Assembly: GCA_033002965.1 (NCBI GenBank)
Contig: JAURVB010012328.1
Coordinates: forward strand, 186,001-250,000
DNA: 64,000 nucleotides
Direction: 5' to 3'
Source of the DNA: Piper betle
Lineage: Eukaryota > Streptophyta > Magnoliopsida > Piperales > Piperaceae
The notes below the pieces were generated by a model. That model ran no database searches. It had not been told where the DNA came from and saw only the letters and a program-made list of their open reading frames with translations. Of this stretch, positions 25,621 through 37,244 are shown one piece after another (position 1 is the stretch's first letter; the number at the start of each line of letters is the position of its first letter). Both the position numbers and the translations under genes were made by a program.

Positions 25621-28450
25621 GGAAGTGTTTCTTTTTATCTTTGCTTTTGATTTGAATGTTTATTTTATTCTTAAAGCATTGGGGACACTACTTTGTGTAA
25701 ATTAGGGGGAGAGATTTAGTTGTTTTACTTTGTAGTTGATTAGATTTTATATTTTGTTGCTTTGTTAGGTTTGATGTACTCCTTATTTTATTTCAAGTTA
25801 TTTGGCTAATTGATCTTGTTCAACGATGATGATAAGTGCAAGATATTTTACTTTGTTTTGATGATATTTGCATAAATTAGGATTTTAACTTTATTTTATT
25901 GTTGGTTTTATTTGTAAGTAAATCCCCTATACAATAAAATACATGATCCCTTGCTTTGATTATATAAAACTTATAGAAGTTTTTGCTATTGTTGATGCAT
26001 TTAGAGAGAGTAATCTAAAATTCAAGTAGACAAATCCTGGAGGCGAAATTCTAGGTTCTTTGTTAAGAAAGAAATAGTTTAGGTGAAATTTGATTAGTGA
26101 GGGTTTTTCAAGCTAACCCATTTTATGATCTTGTTTAGCTAGTTTGAGCCTTAAAATTAACTTTATGATTTGTTTACCTTCAGAATATGGCCCTCTTTAA
26201 TTTTTACTTTTCCTTGGAGATTAATTGTCCTACCCTCACATCCTTGTGTTTAAATTCTTCTGGATTAAAAATGAGTTAGTTTATATTGGGAGAATGCATT
26301 ATGGTGTTATGATAGTGTATTTTGGAAAGAGTAAATAAAAAACAAAATGTGAAATTGAGGCAAAAGATCGAGAATAAAAAAAAATTGAAAAAGAAAATAT
26401 TCTTTGTAGTGGATATTATGAAAACAAAAAGATTAGTAGAGTTGGTGGATAAATAATAATATAAACTTATTTATTTTTGGTTTTGAAGAATTTTGTTATG
26501 GGTGTGTTTTCTTGTTTACAGCATTATGTCAATTTTTACCTTATTTTATGTCAATTTTTACCCCTAACCTAACCTCGTTACAACATATGAAATCCTATTG
26601 ATCCTAATTGATGGGGAGCCTACACTAGCGAATAGGAGATCATACTTGAACTTATTACTATCTTAATCTAGAAGTTTTAATTTTGATATGAGCTAATTTG
26701 AGTTGAGTTGAAGAAAATTATTGAGATCTACAAATTAAAATAATTAGGGATTTTAAGGATTGTTGATATTTAATGGCAAGATAAAATGTTGGGTGTTATT
26801 GAGAATATAAAAGATTTATTAGCTGGATGGTTTGTGTAAAATAAAGAGTTGTTTTTTTATTGTTGGTTTATTGTTTTAGTTTGTGTTTTGGTTGTTGTTT
26901 TGCTTGAGGACTAGTAAAAATCTATGTTTGGTATGATAATTGTCTATTTTATATATTTTATTCCATTCTTATGTGGTTAATGATAATTAGTTCTTCTGAT
27001 TTTTAGGCAGTTCAGTTTATTTTATTAGTTTTAGAGATTTTAATTTTTATTTAAAAATTATTAGTTTTAGAAATTTTAATTTTAATTTAAAAATTATTAA
27101 TTTTAGTCGTTATATTAGATTATTTTGTTTAATTTTTATTTCTCTTGAATATTTGTAGGAAATTGGAGCAAAATGTCCGGAAAGAAAAGAAAGTGCAAGT
27201 ATTAAATAAAAATCAATTTATTTGAACAAAAACCCTCAGTCGTCAATGTTAATAGAAAGGATCCATGTTTAGTAAACCTGAAGAAGACATAGGAAAGAGG
27301 TGGAAATTGAAAGAACTAAATTCGCTAATTGTAAACATTCTAACTTTTGTTAGGAAAAATTGCAAAAAAGGGCATAACGCGAATTTTAGAAGCCCAGCGC
27401 TGCGCCGTTGGTTTTTAACATTTTTTTTCACCTGTGCTCGTTCTTATGTCGTGTGGACCCATCCTTATTATTGTGGGGAGTCATATTTATAGATTAAGAA
27501 AATGGAACTGGGGGATCTTTTTCTTTCGTCTTTCTTCTCGCTCTATTCCAAAGGTGATGGATTTTTTCAAAGACGAATAATAGGAGATTTGGCAATTCAA
27601 AGATGGAGCGATAAAAAAGATATTATCATTCTTATTTACTTTGTGTTTTATTTTTAAATCATTATGAATTGTTCAAGTTTTTCTTGTTTAGTGATTTTTA
27701 TTTTCTATTTTATAGAATAATTTATTTTATACCGGAAACAAGATGGATTTTAAACCAGATATATAATATTTATTAATAGGTGAATTTTTAGTTATTTTTC
27801 TTCATGAGAATTGTGTTCTATTTTGCTAAATACTATTTATTTATTTAATTAGTTATTATAGTATGATGATGTTCGAAGAGAGAAGTTATACTATATAATT
27901 AACTAAATAATAAATTGAGTTAACTTTGTTTGCGGGTGATCTATACAGCATAATCTTACATTGAAGGCGATTAGTTTTAATAGAAATCACTAAATATTTA
28001 TATGGTCGGTTAAAACTTAGTTTGAATATGAGAATTAATTGTAACGACTTCACCTAGCTCAATTCATTTAAGAAAAAAATTAATGAAGATTTTATCCGAT
28101 AATTTAATTTTTTCTAAGATAATTAATTTTATCGAAAATATGGAGAATTAAATAATAGGAAGTCCACTATCTCATAAGAAAAATAATTGTGGTTCATTTA
28201 TGAAAATTATTTTGTAAGTATTTTGTTCAAGTGAAATTAAGTTTCTTGTTTAACATTTGTATAATAAGAAAGCCCAGATTTTTATATTAGACTCTTTGTT
28301 TTATTTTTATTTTATTTTAGATTAGGACTTAAATAAAAATTCTAAATATTTGCTAATTTTTGTTTTCGATAATTTGGTCTAAAATTTTTAATTGAATTAA
28401 TAAACTCTCTTTGTGGGAATGATACTTCGGTCATCATTTTATTGCTCGAG
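25621..28450 (+). other. Athila 3' noncoding and LTR-like AT-rich stretch
   Basis: 2.8 kb of AT-rich sequence with no open frame of note. The phrase 'ttgtgggaatgatactt' (about 28410) is characteristic of plant gypsy non-coding ends. I could not fix LTR boundaries. Confidence 0.4.
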
Positions 28451-29385
28451 TATGATGAGTACATCTGCCATATACAATACAATAAATAAATCTGTTTAAC
28501 TTACAATTTGGATGATTCCTTGAATTTGAATCCCAAGTTCTTAGACTACAGCTCCTTTGCTATGTATCACAAAGTATTATTTTGGGGTAAACGAGTGCAC
28601 TCTTCCGGTGATTGTAGGTTAATTGTGCAATTGCACCAATCGAATCATCGCATACATGCATGCAATTTGTGCTTGCTCCTTGAATGGTTCTAATAACAAG
28701 TATCTCATATACTCGTGTAGTCTGCTACTTTCAATTTGAAACGTAATGAAACAAAAGGCTAGACGTTGACATCTATTAGTCCGGGCCGCCAGAATGTTGA
28801 AAACGTATTTTGGGCGAGCAGACTTGGGCCCGGTTACTCGCAGCCCGTTACTCGCTTTAGAAATGCTTGTGAAAACATGAGCCTTATTTCCAGCGGACAT
28901 GAATTACAAAATGTATATATTTACATAAATGGGATAGGCAGTGTTAGCATTAAAATTATACACCCCTTTTATTACAATATTTCAATGTTTCAGTAGTCGA
29001 TTAAGCATGTTTCTTGACAAAAATAATGATATTGGCAAGCAAGAGAGAGGCCCAACCAGCTCCGTGGGAAGGAGCTTAAGTTAAAATGCAATCTTTCATG
29101 ATTTATCTCTTCTGGTGAATAAGGAACATAAAAAATCTTGTTCAGCTGTACTTGATTAACATTCACGATAGCGTGAAATGAAATTAAGGAATATCGCCTT
29201 TTTAAAGATCCTATGAATGGTGATTTCACAAAATTTGTTTTTCCAATTTTGCATAATTGAACATTAGGTTTGAAATGGACTGCTGGATTGAATGAACTTA
29301 AAAAAGTGATCATCAAACTAATGGTGACCCAGCACCACTACTTGTCAAGAACAGTAAATCTATTGAATTAGTCATAACCACGTTC
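28451..29385. other. Region downstream of the dehydrogenase pseudogene
   Basis: No gene or element is recognised. The last few hundred bases probably include the 3' untranslated region of the minus-strand pseudogene. Confidence 0.4.
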
Positions 29386-30562
29386 CTACGACAGCTCCAC
29401 AACAGCCCTACCAACAATCTTACCATTGTCAAGGTCCTCGTAAGCTTTGCCAGCTTCTTCGAATTTGCGTTTCATTGAAATCACGTTGTGAAGATTAAAT
29501 ATACCACTCTCAGCAAGTTAGATCACTTACAGAAGATCCTGTCTTGCGCGAGCTCCAAATGAACCAATAATCTTTACCGGTAGAACATACAGATCAGATT
29601 GTGCAAATAAGACGGTGAGAAAATTCTCTTAGTACTTCCACAATTTAATCAAATACTTGTCTGCCAACAAGTCGGTTAATGTCTACTTCACCAACGGCAG
29701 TGGAGACGGCGAGTCCTATCATCACAGCTTTTCCACCATCCCTGACACTTTGTGCACATGGGAGAAAGTCAGTGGTTTTCCCAATGCTTCAATTGCGACA
29801 TCAACAGCCCTTCCTCCTGTTATTTCCTGTACCCCGTACGATAAACAACTTGTGTTTTCAAACAAAGGAGCCGCATGTATGAGTGACAAAACAATGGATA
29901 AAACATACACCTAAAAACACTAAAACCAAACTAAGTTCGCATGGGAATATGCAGAAGTAAATGACAGCATTCAAAAACAATTTTATGTTCCCATTTCAGG
30001 GCTTCAAATTTGAAGGCAAAACATACACCTTTTGTCCCGGAAATTGCCCACAAGTGTTGCAAAACTATAATGTAAGGTATCAGCACAACAGATTGGTAAC
30101 GAGAAGAATCACAAATTTGAAAATCGCCAAAATAATAGCAAATGATAGAAATCACTATTCGTTATTTGCAATAAGAGGATGCAAAACTTTTATAATCTGG
30201 AAGAGTAAGAGAGTATGCATTGGGATGGAAAAACAGTAAATTCAATTCGTACTACTTTTTGCTCTAAGAATTGTCCCTAAAACAGCTACAGTATGATGGA
30301 AGGAAAATCTACTACTTTGCAACATCAGAACTAAAAGCAAATTGGGGGGGGGAGGGGTGACAAGGAGGGAAGGCGACACTTGCTGAGGGAATAATATGTT
30401 ACAATATGTTTTTAATATATATGTATATATACATTGGGTAGTTGTGGATAGGTGGTTATGGGTAGTTCCTAAAATACCGATAAACCATTGGATGAAAAAT
30501 TGACAGTCGATATAGGTTCACAAAGTTCACAAATTAAAAAGGGTTCCACACCCTATCATTTC

Positions 30563-30570
30563 CGTGTGTA

Positions 30571-30605
<35 letters not shown>
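30563..30605. repeat. (TG)n(TA)n microsatellite in intron 6
   Basis: A TG run passes directly into a TA run inside the ~1.96-kb sixth intron of the dehydrogenase pseudogene. Confidence 0.95.
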
Positions 30606-33324
30606 GACCTTAGATATGTCTCTAGTTCATACTCGTATTTGCTTAATTTATTAATGTAAATCCATAAATTAAAGTAAAAAATGGAACTCGAAGATAAAAA
30701 TATGCAATTAACATAGAAAATACCAAAGAACCAAAGGTGTCAGTAGAATAAAAGATCATCTAATTATGATTTATGAATAAAAATATTAGTTTGATTGTTA
30801 ATTTAAATTGAATATACATATAGTTGGTAGGTATTATGTATAAATAATTATTTATATTAGTATTTCCAAGATCCAGGCATTTTCAAAATCTTTCCAACAT
30901 TTTTCTTTAATGAATCTGAGAACCCAAAGGGCAAACCTTGCTGCAAATCCAAATATTACCAGGGATTGATTCCTCCTTAAGAATTGGAGATGGGAAGGCT
31001 TTGAATAACCAAAAAAATCTCTTTATAAATTGATTCTCAATTGAACAGCAAAGAAGATGCAAACTTTCAAAACTATAATCCTTAAATAATTTTCCTATGC
31101 TATGTGGGTCTTATTTAACAAACAAGGGGCATGACAAACTATACTAACAAAATGGAATAACATGTCAGACTAACGAACCAACCACCAAATATACAATCGA
31201 CTTACAAATAACCTAACAGTACTATCCCACCCAAAGATTTATCATAAAGAGAAGAAAGCCTATGAAATCGATAGCAAACTTAAGTGTTGATAATTGAATA
31301 TCATAAACATGAAATTTGCATCAGAAAAATTATTAAAAATAAGATCATTATGAAATTAAATTGTTGTAATGATCACCTATGAGGAAAATGATTGAAGTAT
31401 ACGCCAAGAGAAAAAAATGGATATCCCTGATCACCGGCCTAGATGTCACCCTTCCAGAGTCATAGAAAAGTTTGTGGCCAATAGGGGTAGCAAAATAGAA
31501 TTTTGAACTTTTGGCTAATCCACCAGTGGCTCTGATAGGATCCATTTGCGAACCAAAAAGGACCATAAGTGAAATAAAAAGCATTTAAGATGAACATAGA
31601 CAAAGCACAATGACTAATGTAAAACTGGCTTAGTAAAAAAAAATTAATAAAATGGTGAGATTTACACCATTAAAACAGATAAACAACATTCTTATGGTTA
31701 GCACTAATGTTAAGTTTTATTTTGTATCACTTCTCACAATTTCATTTAATTTCTAATCTAGAAAAAATAAATGGACAAGTATGCACCTTTATTTTGTGAT
31801 CAATATTTTCTTTCCTTGCATTCACTGTGTGAGTTGCTCCCAACGACTTTGCCTTTTCAAGTTTTTCATCATGAACATCAACAGCAATAATGTCAGCTCC
31901 GCCAAATGCTCGTGCTATCTGCAAACAACTGGACCAGTTCATTTAAGTTATAATGATGTCTAATTAGCATAAGGACATAACAAAATTGAACAGATCCTTT
32001 GAACAAGGTTGTTTTCATGAACTATGTTTTCATGAACTAAGTTTCAATTATGGTTTTTAATATTTTCCATCATAAAATGATGTGATTAAATCCTAGAAGT
32101 GTGTCATGCCCATGAAAATCACATTATCAAATTCACGTACTGTTCAATTTTATTAACTGTTTCTGTAACCCATATTCCACTAACATAACTGAACAAAAGG
32201 TTCATTCAAAATAACCTAGCAAATATGCATAAAATAGGACCTAAACTGGAATAATTACAAGCATCAAAAACCTGAGAGTTAAAACTCTATCGGGTACGTG
32301 AGAAAAATGAGCTTAAATCTATCTGGTATGTCAATATAAGTAAAAAGAAGGAAAAGATAGAAACCTCGATCCAACACCACCAATTCCAATGATAGCAACG
32401 ATATCTCCTGAAGGAAATCAGCAGCATCCCTCACGGGACCATAAGCAATGAAGACTGCACAACCTAAAATAGCTGATTCTGCATATGGCAATGAACTAGG
32501 AAGAGAAGCTAATGCATGTGCCAGAACAACACAATATTCAGCAAGTCCTCCCATACTATACATGTATACAGGTTTTCCTACATAAAGGGGAAAAATAAAA
32601 AAGAAAACTGGTCAACTAAATAGATTGTCAAGATTTAAATCGAAAAGAAATAGTACAGTGGAAGTAATAATATACCACTAATTCGAAGAAAGAGGCAGGT
32701 TTGACCATCATAAAGTGTTCCTTTTGCTCGATTATATGCAAAAAAGCTTCACATATATCTTCTTGACCCTAACTCTCAAGTAAAAGAAAGGTACACAACA
32801 CATGAGTTCCATTGAAAGCCAATCATTCCAAGTTGTTGATAGATGAAAGACAGAAAGCCTCCGTCCCTAGTCCAAGGCATTGGGAGATAAAGACATATGT
32901 GCCCGCAACTACCTTTATGAAGTAGAAGCAATTTCCACAAGGCATAATGAAGGCTCCCACAACTTGAGATCCAATGGGAAGCCTGTAAGGCCATCAGCAG
33001 AATCATCAGGACAATTGTGTTCAAAGTTTCAACCGTCTTACCATGTCCCATAAACAGTATTTAATCACAGAAGTGATCAAAATGTTCACTTCTACGCATA
33101 AGTTTATAGCAAGAGATAAGCCTAGTCAATATAGTTACTCATCCCAACCTGCTTATGATCCCAGGATCAGTTTGAGCTCCATGTTCAACTACTTCTCCCA
33201 AGATTTCGTGGCCCAAAACACAAGGACTGGCAAAGGGGATCTCTCCCTTCATCACATGGCGATCTGAGTGACAGACATCACAAGATGCACACAATTCCCA
33301 TCCTCGTTAAAGGCGCAAAAGTAT

Positions 33325-33915
33325 ATATGACTCCTTCACTGTTATTATATGACAAAAGTAAATGAAAATTAACAACAACCAATTAGCAATTTAAGTTTAA
33401 AGCATAGCCAATCGGAAAGAACGCTATGAAGTGTTGGCTCATAATAGAATCTAAGCGAACAAACACTTCTTCAATCTCTTAACCAACCATGAGTCATCAT
33501 TCAACACAAACATGACCTATCAAAGTTAAAAGAATTCACTCTTTCACTGTCTTTATATGACTAGAGTATATGAAAAGTTCACAATCCAATAGCAATTCAA
33601 GTTTAAAGCACCCCTTTGGTATTGATCAAGACAGCCAATTGGAATGAGTTGTACAAAGCAACCTTTTTCCAACCATGATTATCATTCAACAGAAAAATCA
33701 ATTAATCAAAGTTAAAGAACTCTACCCTTCACTGTTTTTTTATGAGTAGAGTGTATAAGAAAAATTAGCAACAGTCCATCAGCAATTCAAGTTTATAGCA
33801 TCCCTTTGGTTTTATCAAGAGCGTCAGCCAATTGGAATGAATTCTAGAAAAGATCCCTTAACCATACACCATTCATCATTCAAGACAAACATCCATTCGT
33901 CAAAGTTTTCCACGC
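33325..33915. repeat. Three diverged ~190-bp tandem copies in intron 1
   Basis: Each copy holds 'cttcactgt..t.atatga', 'agcaattcaagtttaaagca', 'agccaattggaatga', 'aaccatga..atcattcaa' and 'atcaaagtt' in the same order (starting about 33335, 33540 and 33725). The units fill most of the first intron. Confidence 0.8.
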
Positions 33916-34215
33916 ATACGACTTACATAAGCATAAGCAGAGCAAGAAAGAGAAGAGAGTAAGAAGAGAGGATAGGAAACAACCTTTGGTCTTGATCAGC
34001 ACCTCGCCGGCCTTGGGACGGGGTATGTGGAAGTCCTCGACGGTGAGGGGCTTGTTGGACTCCCAGAAGACGACCGCCCGCATGAAGGAAAGGCCATTGC
34101 CGAGATGATAGCCGCCGACATCGCCGTGGGAGAACCATCTCTGATGCAGTTTTTGGGGAGCCAGAAGCGATTGTCGATTGCGCAAGCAGACGAAAAGGGT
34201 AGAGAATACGGCCAT

Positions 34216-34348
34216 GGACGAAGGGACGACGAAGATCGAAGAAGAAGCAACAGCCTTTTTTGGATAAGATCAGAGATATGAATAAATCAATCAATCAAAA
34301 AAAGATTGATAGTCGTGAAAATTGAAAGTAAGTATCTCATTAGTTTTT
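34216..34348 (-). promoter_or_regulatory. Presumed 5' untranslated region / proximal promoter
   Basis: Sequence immediately upstream of the pseudogene's first ATG. No clear TATA box is visible, so the transcription start cannot be placed. Confidence 0.3.
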
Positions 34349-34474
34349 AGGGGATCCCTTACAAACCAAATCATGGCATATGTTATGAGGGGATCCCTTA
34401 CAAACCAAATCAATCAATCGAAGTCCCTGTTTATGGCTTATGTTATGAGGGATCCCTTACAAACCAAATCAAAT
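34349..34474. repeat. Three copies of GGGATCCCTTACAAACCAAATC
   Basis: The ~23-bp unit recurs at about 34351, 34389 and 34449, joined by 'atggc(t/a)tatgttatg' spacers. It lies in the upstream region of the dehydrogenase pseudogene. Confidence 0.9.
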
Positions 34475-34608
34475 TCGTAACACCGTAATTTCGCAACTCA
34501 CTAAATCCTAATGCTGGGCCAAGATTGGACGGAAAGTAGATATAAAATATTGATCGTAATACGATCTATTTCTTAGTCGGTTAACCTAAATGAATGGTGA
34601 ACACAAAC

Positions 34609-35510
34609 CATGGTTGCACGATCGGCCGATTTAAATCGGATCGGCGTCGCGCCGATCCGATTTCGGGGCCGACTCGGTCGGCCCGAATCGGGTCGTGAAT
34701 CGGCCCGTTTCGGCCGATTCCGACCGATTTAACTCGGAATCGGAATCGGCCGATTTAAATCGGAATCGGTTTTTAATGAAATTACCAAAATACCCTAGGT
34801 ATAATTTTTATTAAATTATTTAAGCATGGGTAAAATGGTAATTTGGATTTAAAAACCTAAATCATACCCTCCCCCGATTCCGCCGCCCGACTCCGACCTT
34901 CGCTCCGCCGCCCTCCGCCGCGCTTGCGCCGTCCTCCCTCGGCCGTCCTCCGTCCGACCAGGCCACCGCCGCCCGACTCCGACCTCGGCTCCGCCCTCCG
35001 CCACGATTCCGCCGCAGCGTTGCGGCCGCCGCCCGAACTCGGGTTCCGCCGGCCGACGCAGCGCCGCGATTCCGCCGCGAATCTGCCGTCCGACCGCCGC
35101 CTGTTCGTCCGACCGGGCTGCCGACATCCTCCGACATCGCCGCCGCGAGACTCGCCGCCGACCGGGCCGGCGGCGGCGGCGAGTAAGAGTGGCATTCTCG
35201 TAATTAAAGTTGACTCGAGTCTAACTCGAGTCAAAAATAATAATTAATTCTAAATAATTAAAAAAAATCTTAAAAAATATTTAAAAATATCATAAATTAT
35301 AATACACAGAATAATATCAAAATAACATCAATATCCAATTTTAATATATTTATATTATAAATTGTCAAATTATTATATATGACCGATTAAATTAATTTGG
35401 ACCGATTCAACAAAACCGATTCCTAGCCGATTCAGACCGATTCCGATTCCGATTCCGATTCCGATTCGGGAAAACCGATTCCGATTCCAATTCGGATTCA
35501 TGCAACCATG
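34609..35510. mobile_element. Non-autonomous hAT-like element, 902 bp
   Basis: The ends CATGGTTGCA and TGCAACCATG are inverted repeats, and ACACAAAC is duplicated perfectly at 34601-34608 and 35511-35518. The 8-bp duplication and the terminal sequence fit hAT. Subterminal regions are dense in AATCGG / CCGATT words, including an uninterrupted (TCCGAT) run at about 35445-35465. The centre (about 34865-35185) is GC-rich and open in several frames but shows no domain. A TTGACTCGAG/CTCGAGTCAA inverted pair lies at about 35210-35236. It is inserted about 390 bp upstream of the pseudogene's ATG and may be one reason that promoter decayed. Confidence 0.9.
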
Positions 35511-35518
35511 ACACAAAC

Positions 35519-35727
35519 ACAATCGAAGATCTCACTACTCTTGTTAAGCTTGAATTTTACCCCCACAAAATATGACATTAAGGATCCCCATAAAACATGA
35601 CAATGGCGTGAGCATTCAGTCCGACAGAATTAAATTACTCAACAGATATTCGGCGGCCATATTTCACAATGAAAACTATACCAAGCAAAAGCAGTTTGGC
35701 TCCAGACTGGATAACCAAATCTATTTA
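35519..35727. other. Short spacer, nothing recognised
   Basis: No gene or element end is visible between the hAT-like and Helitron-like elements. Confidence 0.4.
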
Positions 35728-36236
35728 TCTATACTAATCTATAAAACATATAAAACAAAGGGCTTTTAATACGGTGTTCGTCACGTATCTTTTAATTTTT
35801 TACAATATTATCCTAAACAATCTTATTTTTTTATCTATTGTCACGATGATTTGTTTTGAATCCTTTAATATTTTTCTATTATAATTAGGATTTGTTTTGC
35901 CACATATATTGTCATGTGTCATCTAATTATTTTACAATATTATTTTTTATTTCTTATTAGTAAAAATTTTACATTTTTATTGTAATTAAGATTTTTTCAG
36001 AATCCTTTAATGCTTTTCTATTTTAATTAGGATTTGTTTTGTCATGTATTATCTAATTATTTTATAATATTATCCTTTTATTTTTTATTAATAAAATATT
36101 ACTTTCTATTATAATTAAGATTTATTTCGAATCCTTTAAATACTTTTCTATTATAATTATAATTTATTTCAATTTCTATTATAATTAGGATTTATTTCGA
36201 TTCCTTTAGCTACACATCGCGCAGGTTAGTGGCTAG
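35728..36236 (+). mobile_element. Small Helitron-like element
   Basis: It begins TCTATACTAATCTATAAAAC after an A and ends with a GC-rich 'catcgcgcaggttagtgg' segment followed by CTAG and then T, the pattern of plant Helitron ends (5' TC, 3' CTRR, insertion between A and T). The interior is AT-rich with repeated 'tctattataattaggattt' units and has no coding sequence. There is no target duplication, as expected. Confidence 0.6.
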
Positions 36237-36646
36237 TTATATCCCAAGTTATTACAAAAAAATAGTTTGGTTTAATTATACCAAAATAACAATATTTTAG
36301 CAAACATAATCATATAAAAAAACTGCTAAAGATATATGTTATATTAAACTTATCAAATTCACCATAAAAAAACAAAATAATTTCATGATAATTAACATAA
36401 AACATATATTTTTGCGCATAATTTTTTTAAAAAATGGTTATTTCAACTGGACACAATTCCAAACCTTAATATCAATGTTCATTTCAGGTTGCCTACAATC
36501 AACTCTAATATATAGGAGGTTTTTTTTTTGCTAACATTACATTTCAACCTTTCTTGCATTGTGGTTCTAAGGACATATTAATATTTACTTAATTTTAAAT
36601 TATTATTATTACTTTTTGTTATTAGGAAAATGTTAGAATATTATTC
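36237..36646. other. AT-rich spacer, nothing recognised
   Basis: No gene or mobile-element boundary identified. Confidence 0.4.
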
Positions 36647-37222
36647 TATAAAACCCAGGTTTTTCACCTCATAGTTTTCAGTGTCGATTCGGTTTTGAAC
36701 CTGATTGAATTAATTGTCCGCCCTTTTTGTTGTATAGGTATATATGGTATATGATGTGCGAGCCACAACCTTAGTCTTCCCCAGTACTAAGCACCACTCG
36801 GCTGGACCCAACGTCTTCCCGACTATTATTTTTGGTTTTATTTGAGTAGACTATAGCTAGGTTCAGGACTGAGTCTACCACGAGTCTAGATTGCATGTCG
36901 TGTCTTTGGAGCCCCTTACGGTCGATCTTAGCCTTTGTGGACCCGTAGCATGGTTCCCAAGGTCACCTTGACCAATCCTAGGGTGAAAATATTAGGTGCA
37001 TGCGAACTACGCAAAGGTGTTGTGCCAATGCCCTTGACCCCAAGTTTGGGTTTTCTTGCTTTTTGCCTTGTCCATTCTTGAGCCTATTCGAATTGGTTTA
37101 GCTTTCAAACCATAAGTATGAAGCCTAGATGGTTGTATGAGCATTTTATGGAGGCTGGATATGCTGGATAAATAGATGATAGCTTTAGTTATGCTACAAT
37201 AGAGCATGAGTTATTAGCATAT
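36647..37222 (+). mobile_element. Family B-like LTR 5'-end fragment
   Basis: It starts TATAAAACCCAGG, matching the LTR start at 60919 (TATAAAACCCTAG), and its end (37090-37215) aligns with 61015-61110 ('agatggttgtatgagcat'). The first base pair of the expected TG is TA in both. Confidence 0.65.
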
Positions 37223-37244
37223 TTTAACACCCCAAATCTGGTTC
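37223..37244 (-). repeat. D-like LTR end, left of solo LTR insertion
   Basis: AACACCCCAAATCTGGTTC resembles the D terminus at 5201-5219 and continues after the family B insertion at 40325 (GGTTCACTC...). Confidence 0.65.

Larger units (their letters stand above)
29386..34215 (-). pseudogene. GroES-like zinc alcohol dehydrogenase, eight exons, broken
   Basis: Exons on the minus strand: 34215-33984, 33284-33149, 32982-32913, 32768-32676, 32577-32365, 31928-31787, 29826-29657, 29577-29386. They encode a basic N-terminal extension, MRAVVFWESNKPLTVEDFHI, the catalytic-zinc region CDVCHSD and GHE, the structural-zinc region CGNCFYF, the Rossmann motif GIGGVGS and a C-terminal AGKAYEDLDNGKIVGRAVVE. 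This matches the plant medium-chain dehydrogenase family typified by Arabidopsis At5g63620 (from memory), which oxidises or reduces alcohols and aldehydes with NAD(P). Exon phases require one more base in exons 4, 5 and 7. Exon 8 has TAA at 29527-29529 and 29518-29520. The acceptors of exons 2 and 8 read AT and CG. A zinc Cys is Phe in exon 3. With the bases restored by count it would be about 416 residues, normal for the family with a presequence. Confidence 0.92.

Noticed and set aside
29386..34215. Reading the dehydrogenase locus as a functional gene with sequencing errors
   Set aside because: Single-base deletions could be assembly errors, but the stops, two non-AG acceptors and lost Cys are substitutions and independent of each other. 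Raw reads would settle it.
34865..35185. Captured host exon in the hAT-like element
   Set aside because: Long open frames are present, but composition alone explains them and no protein domain could be recognised.
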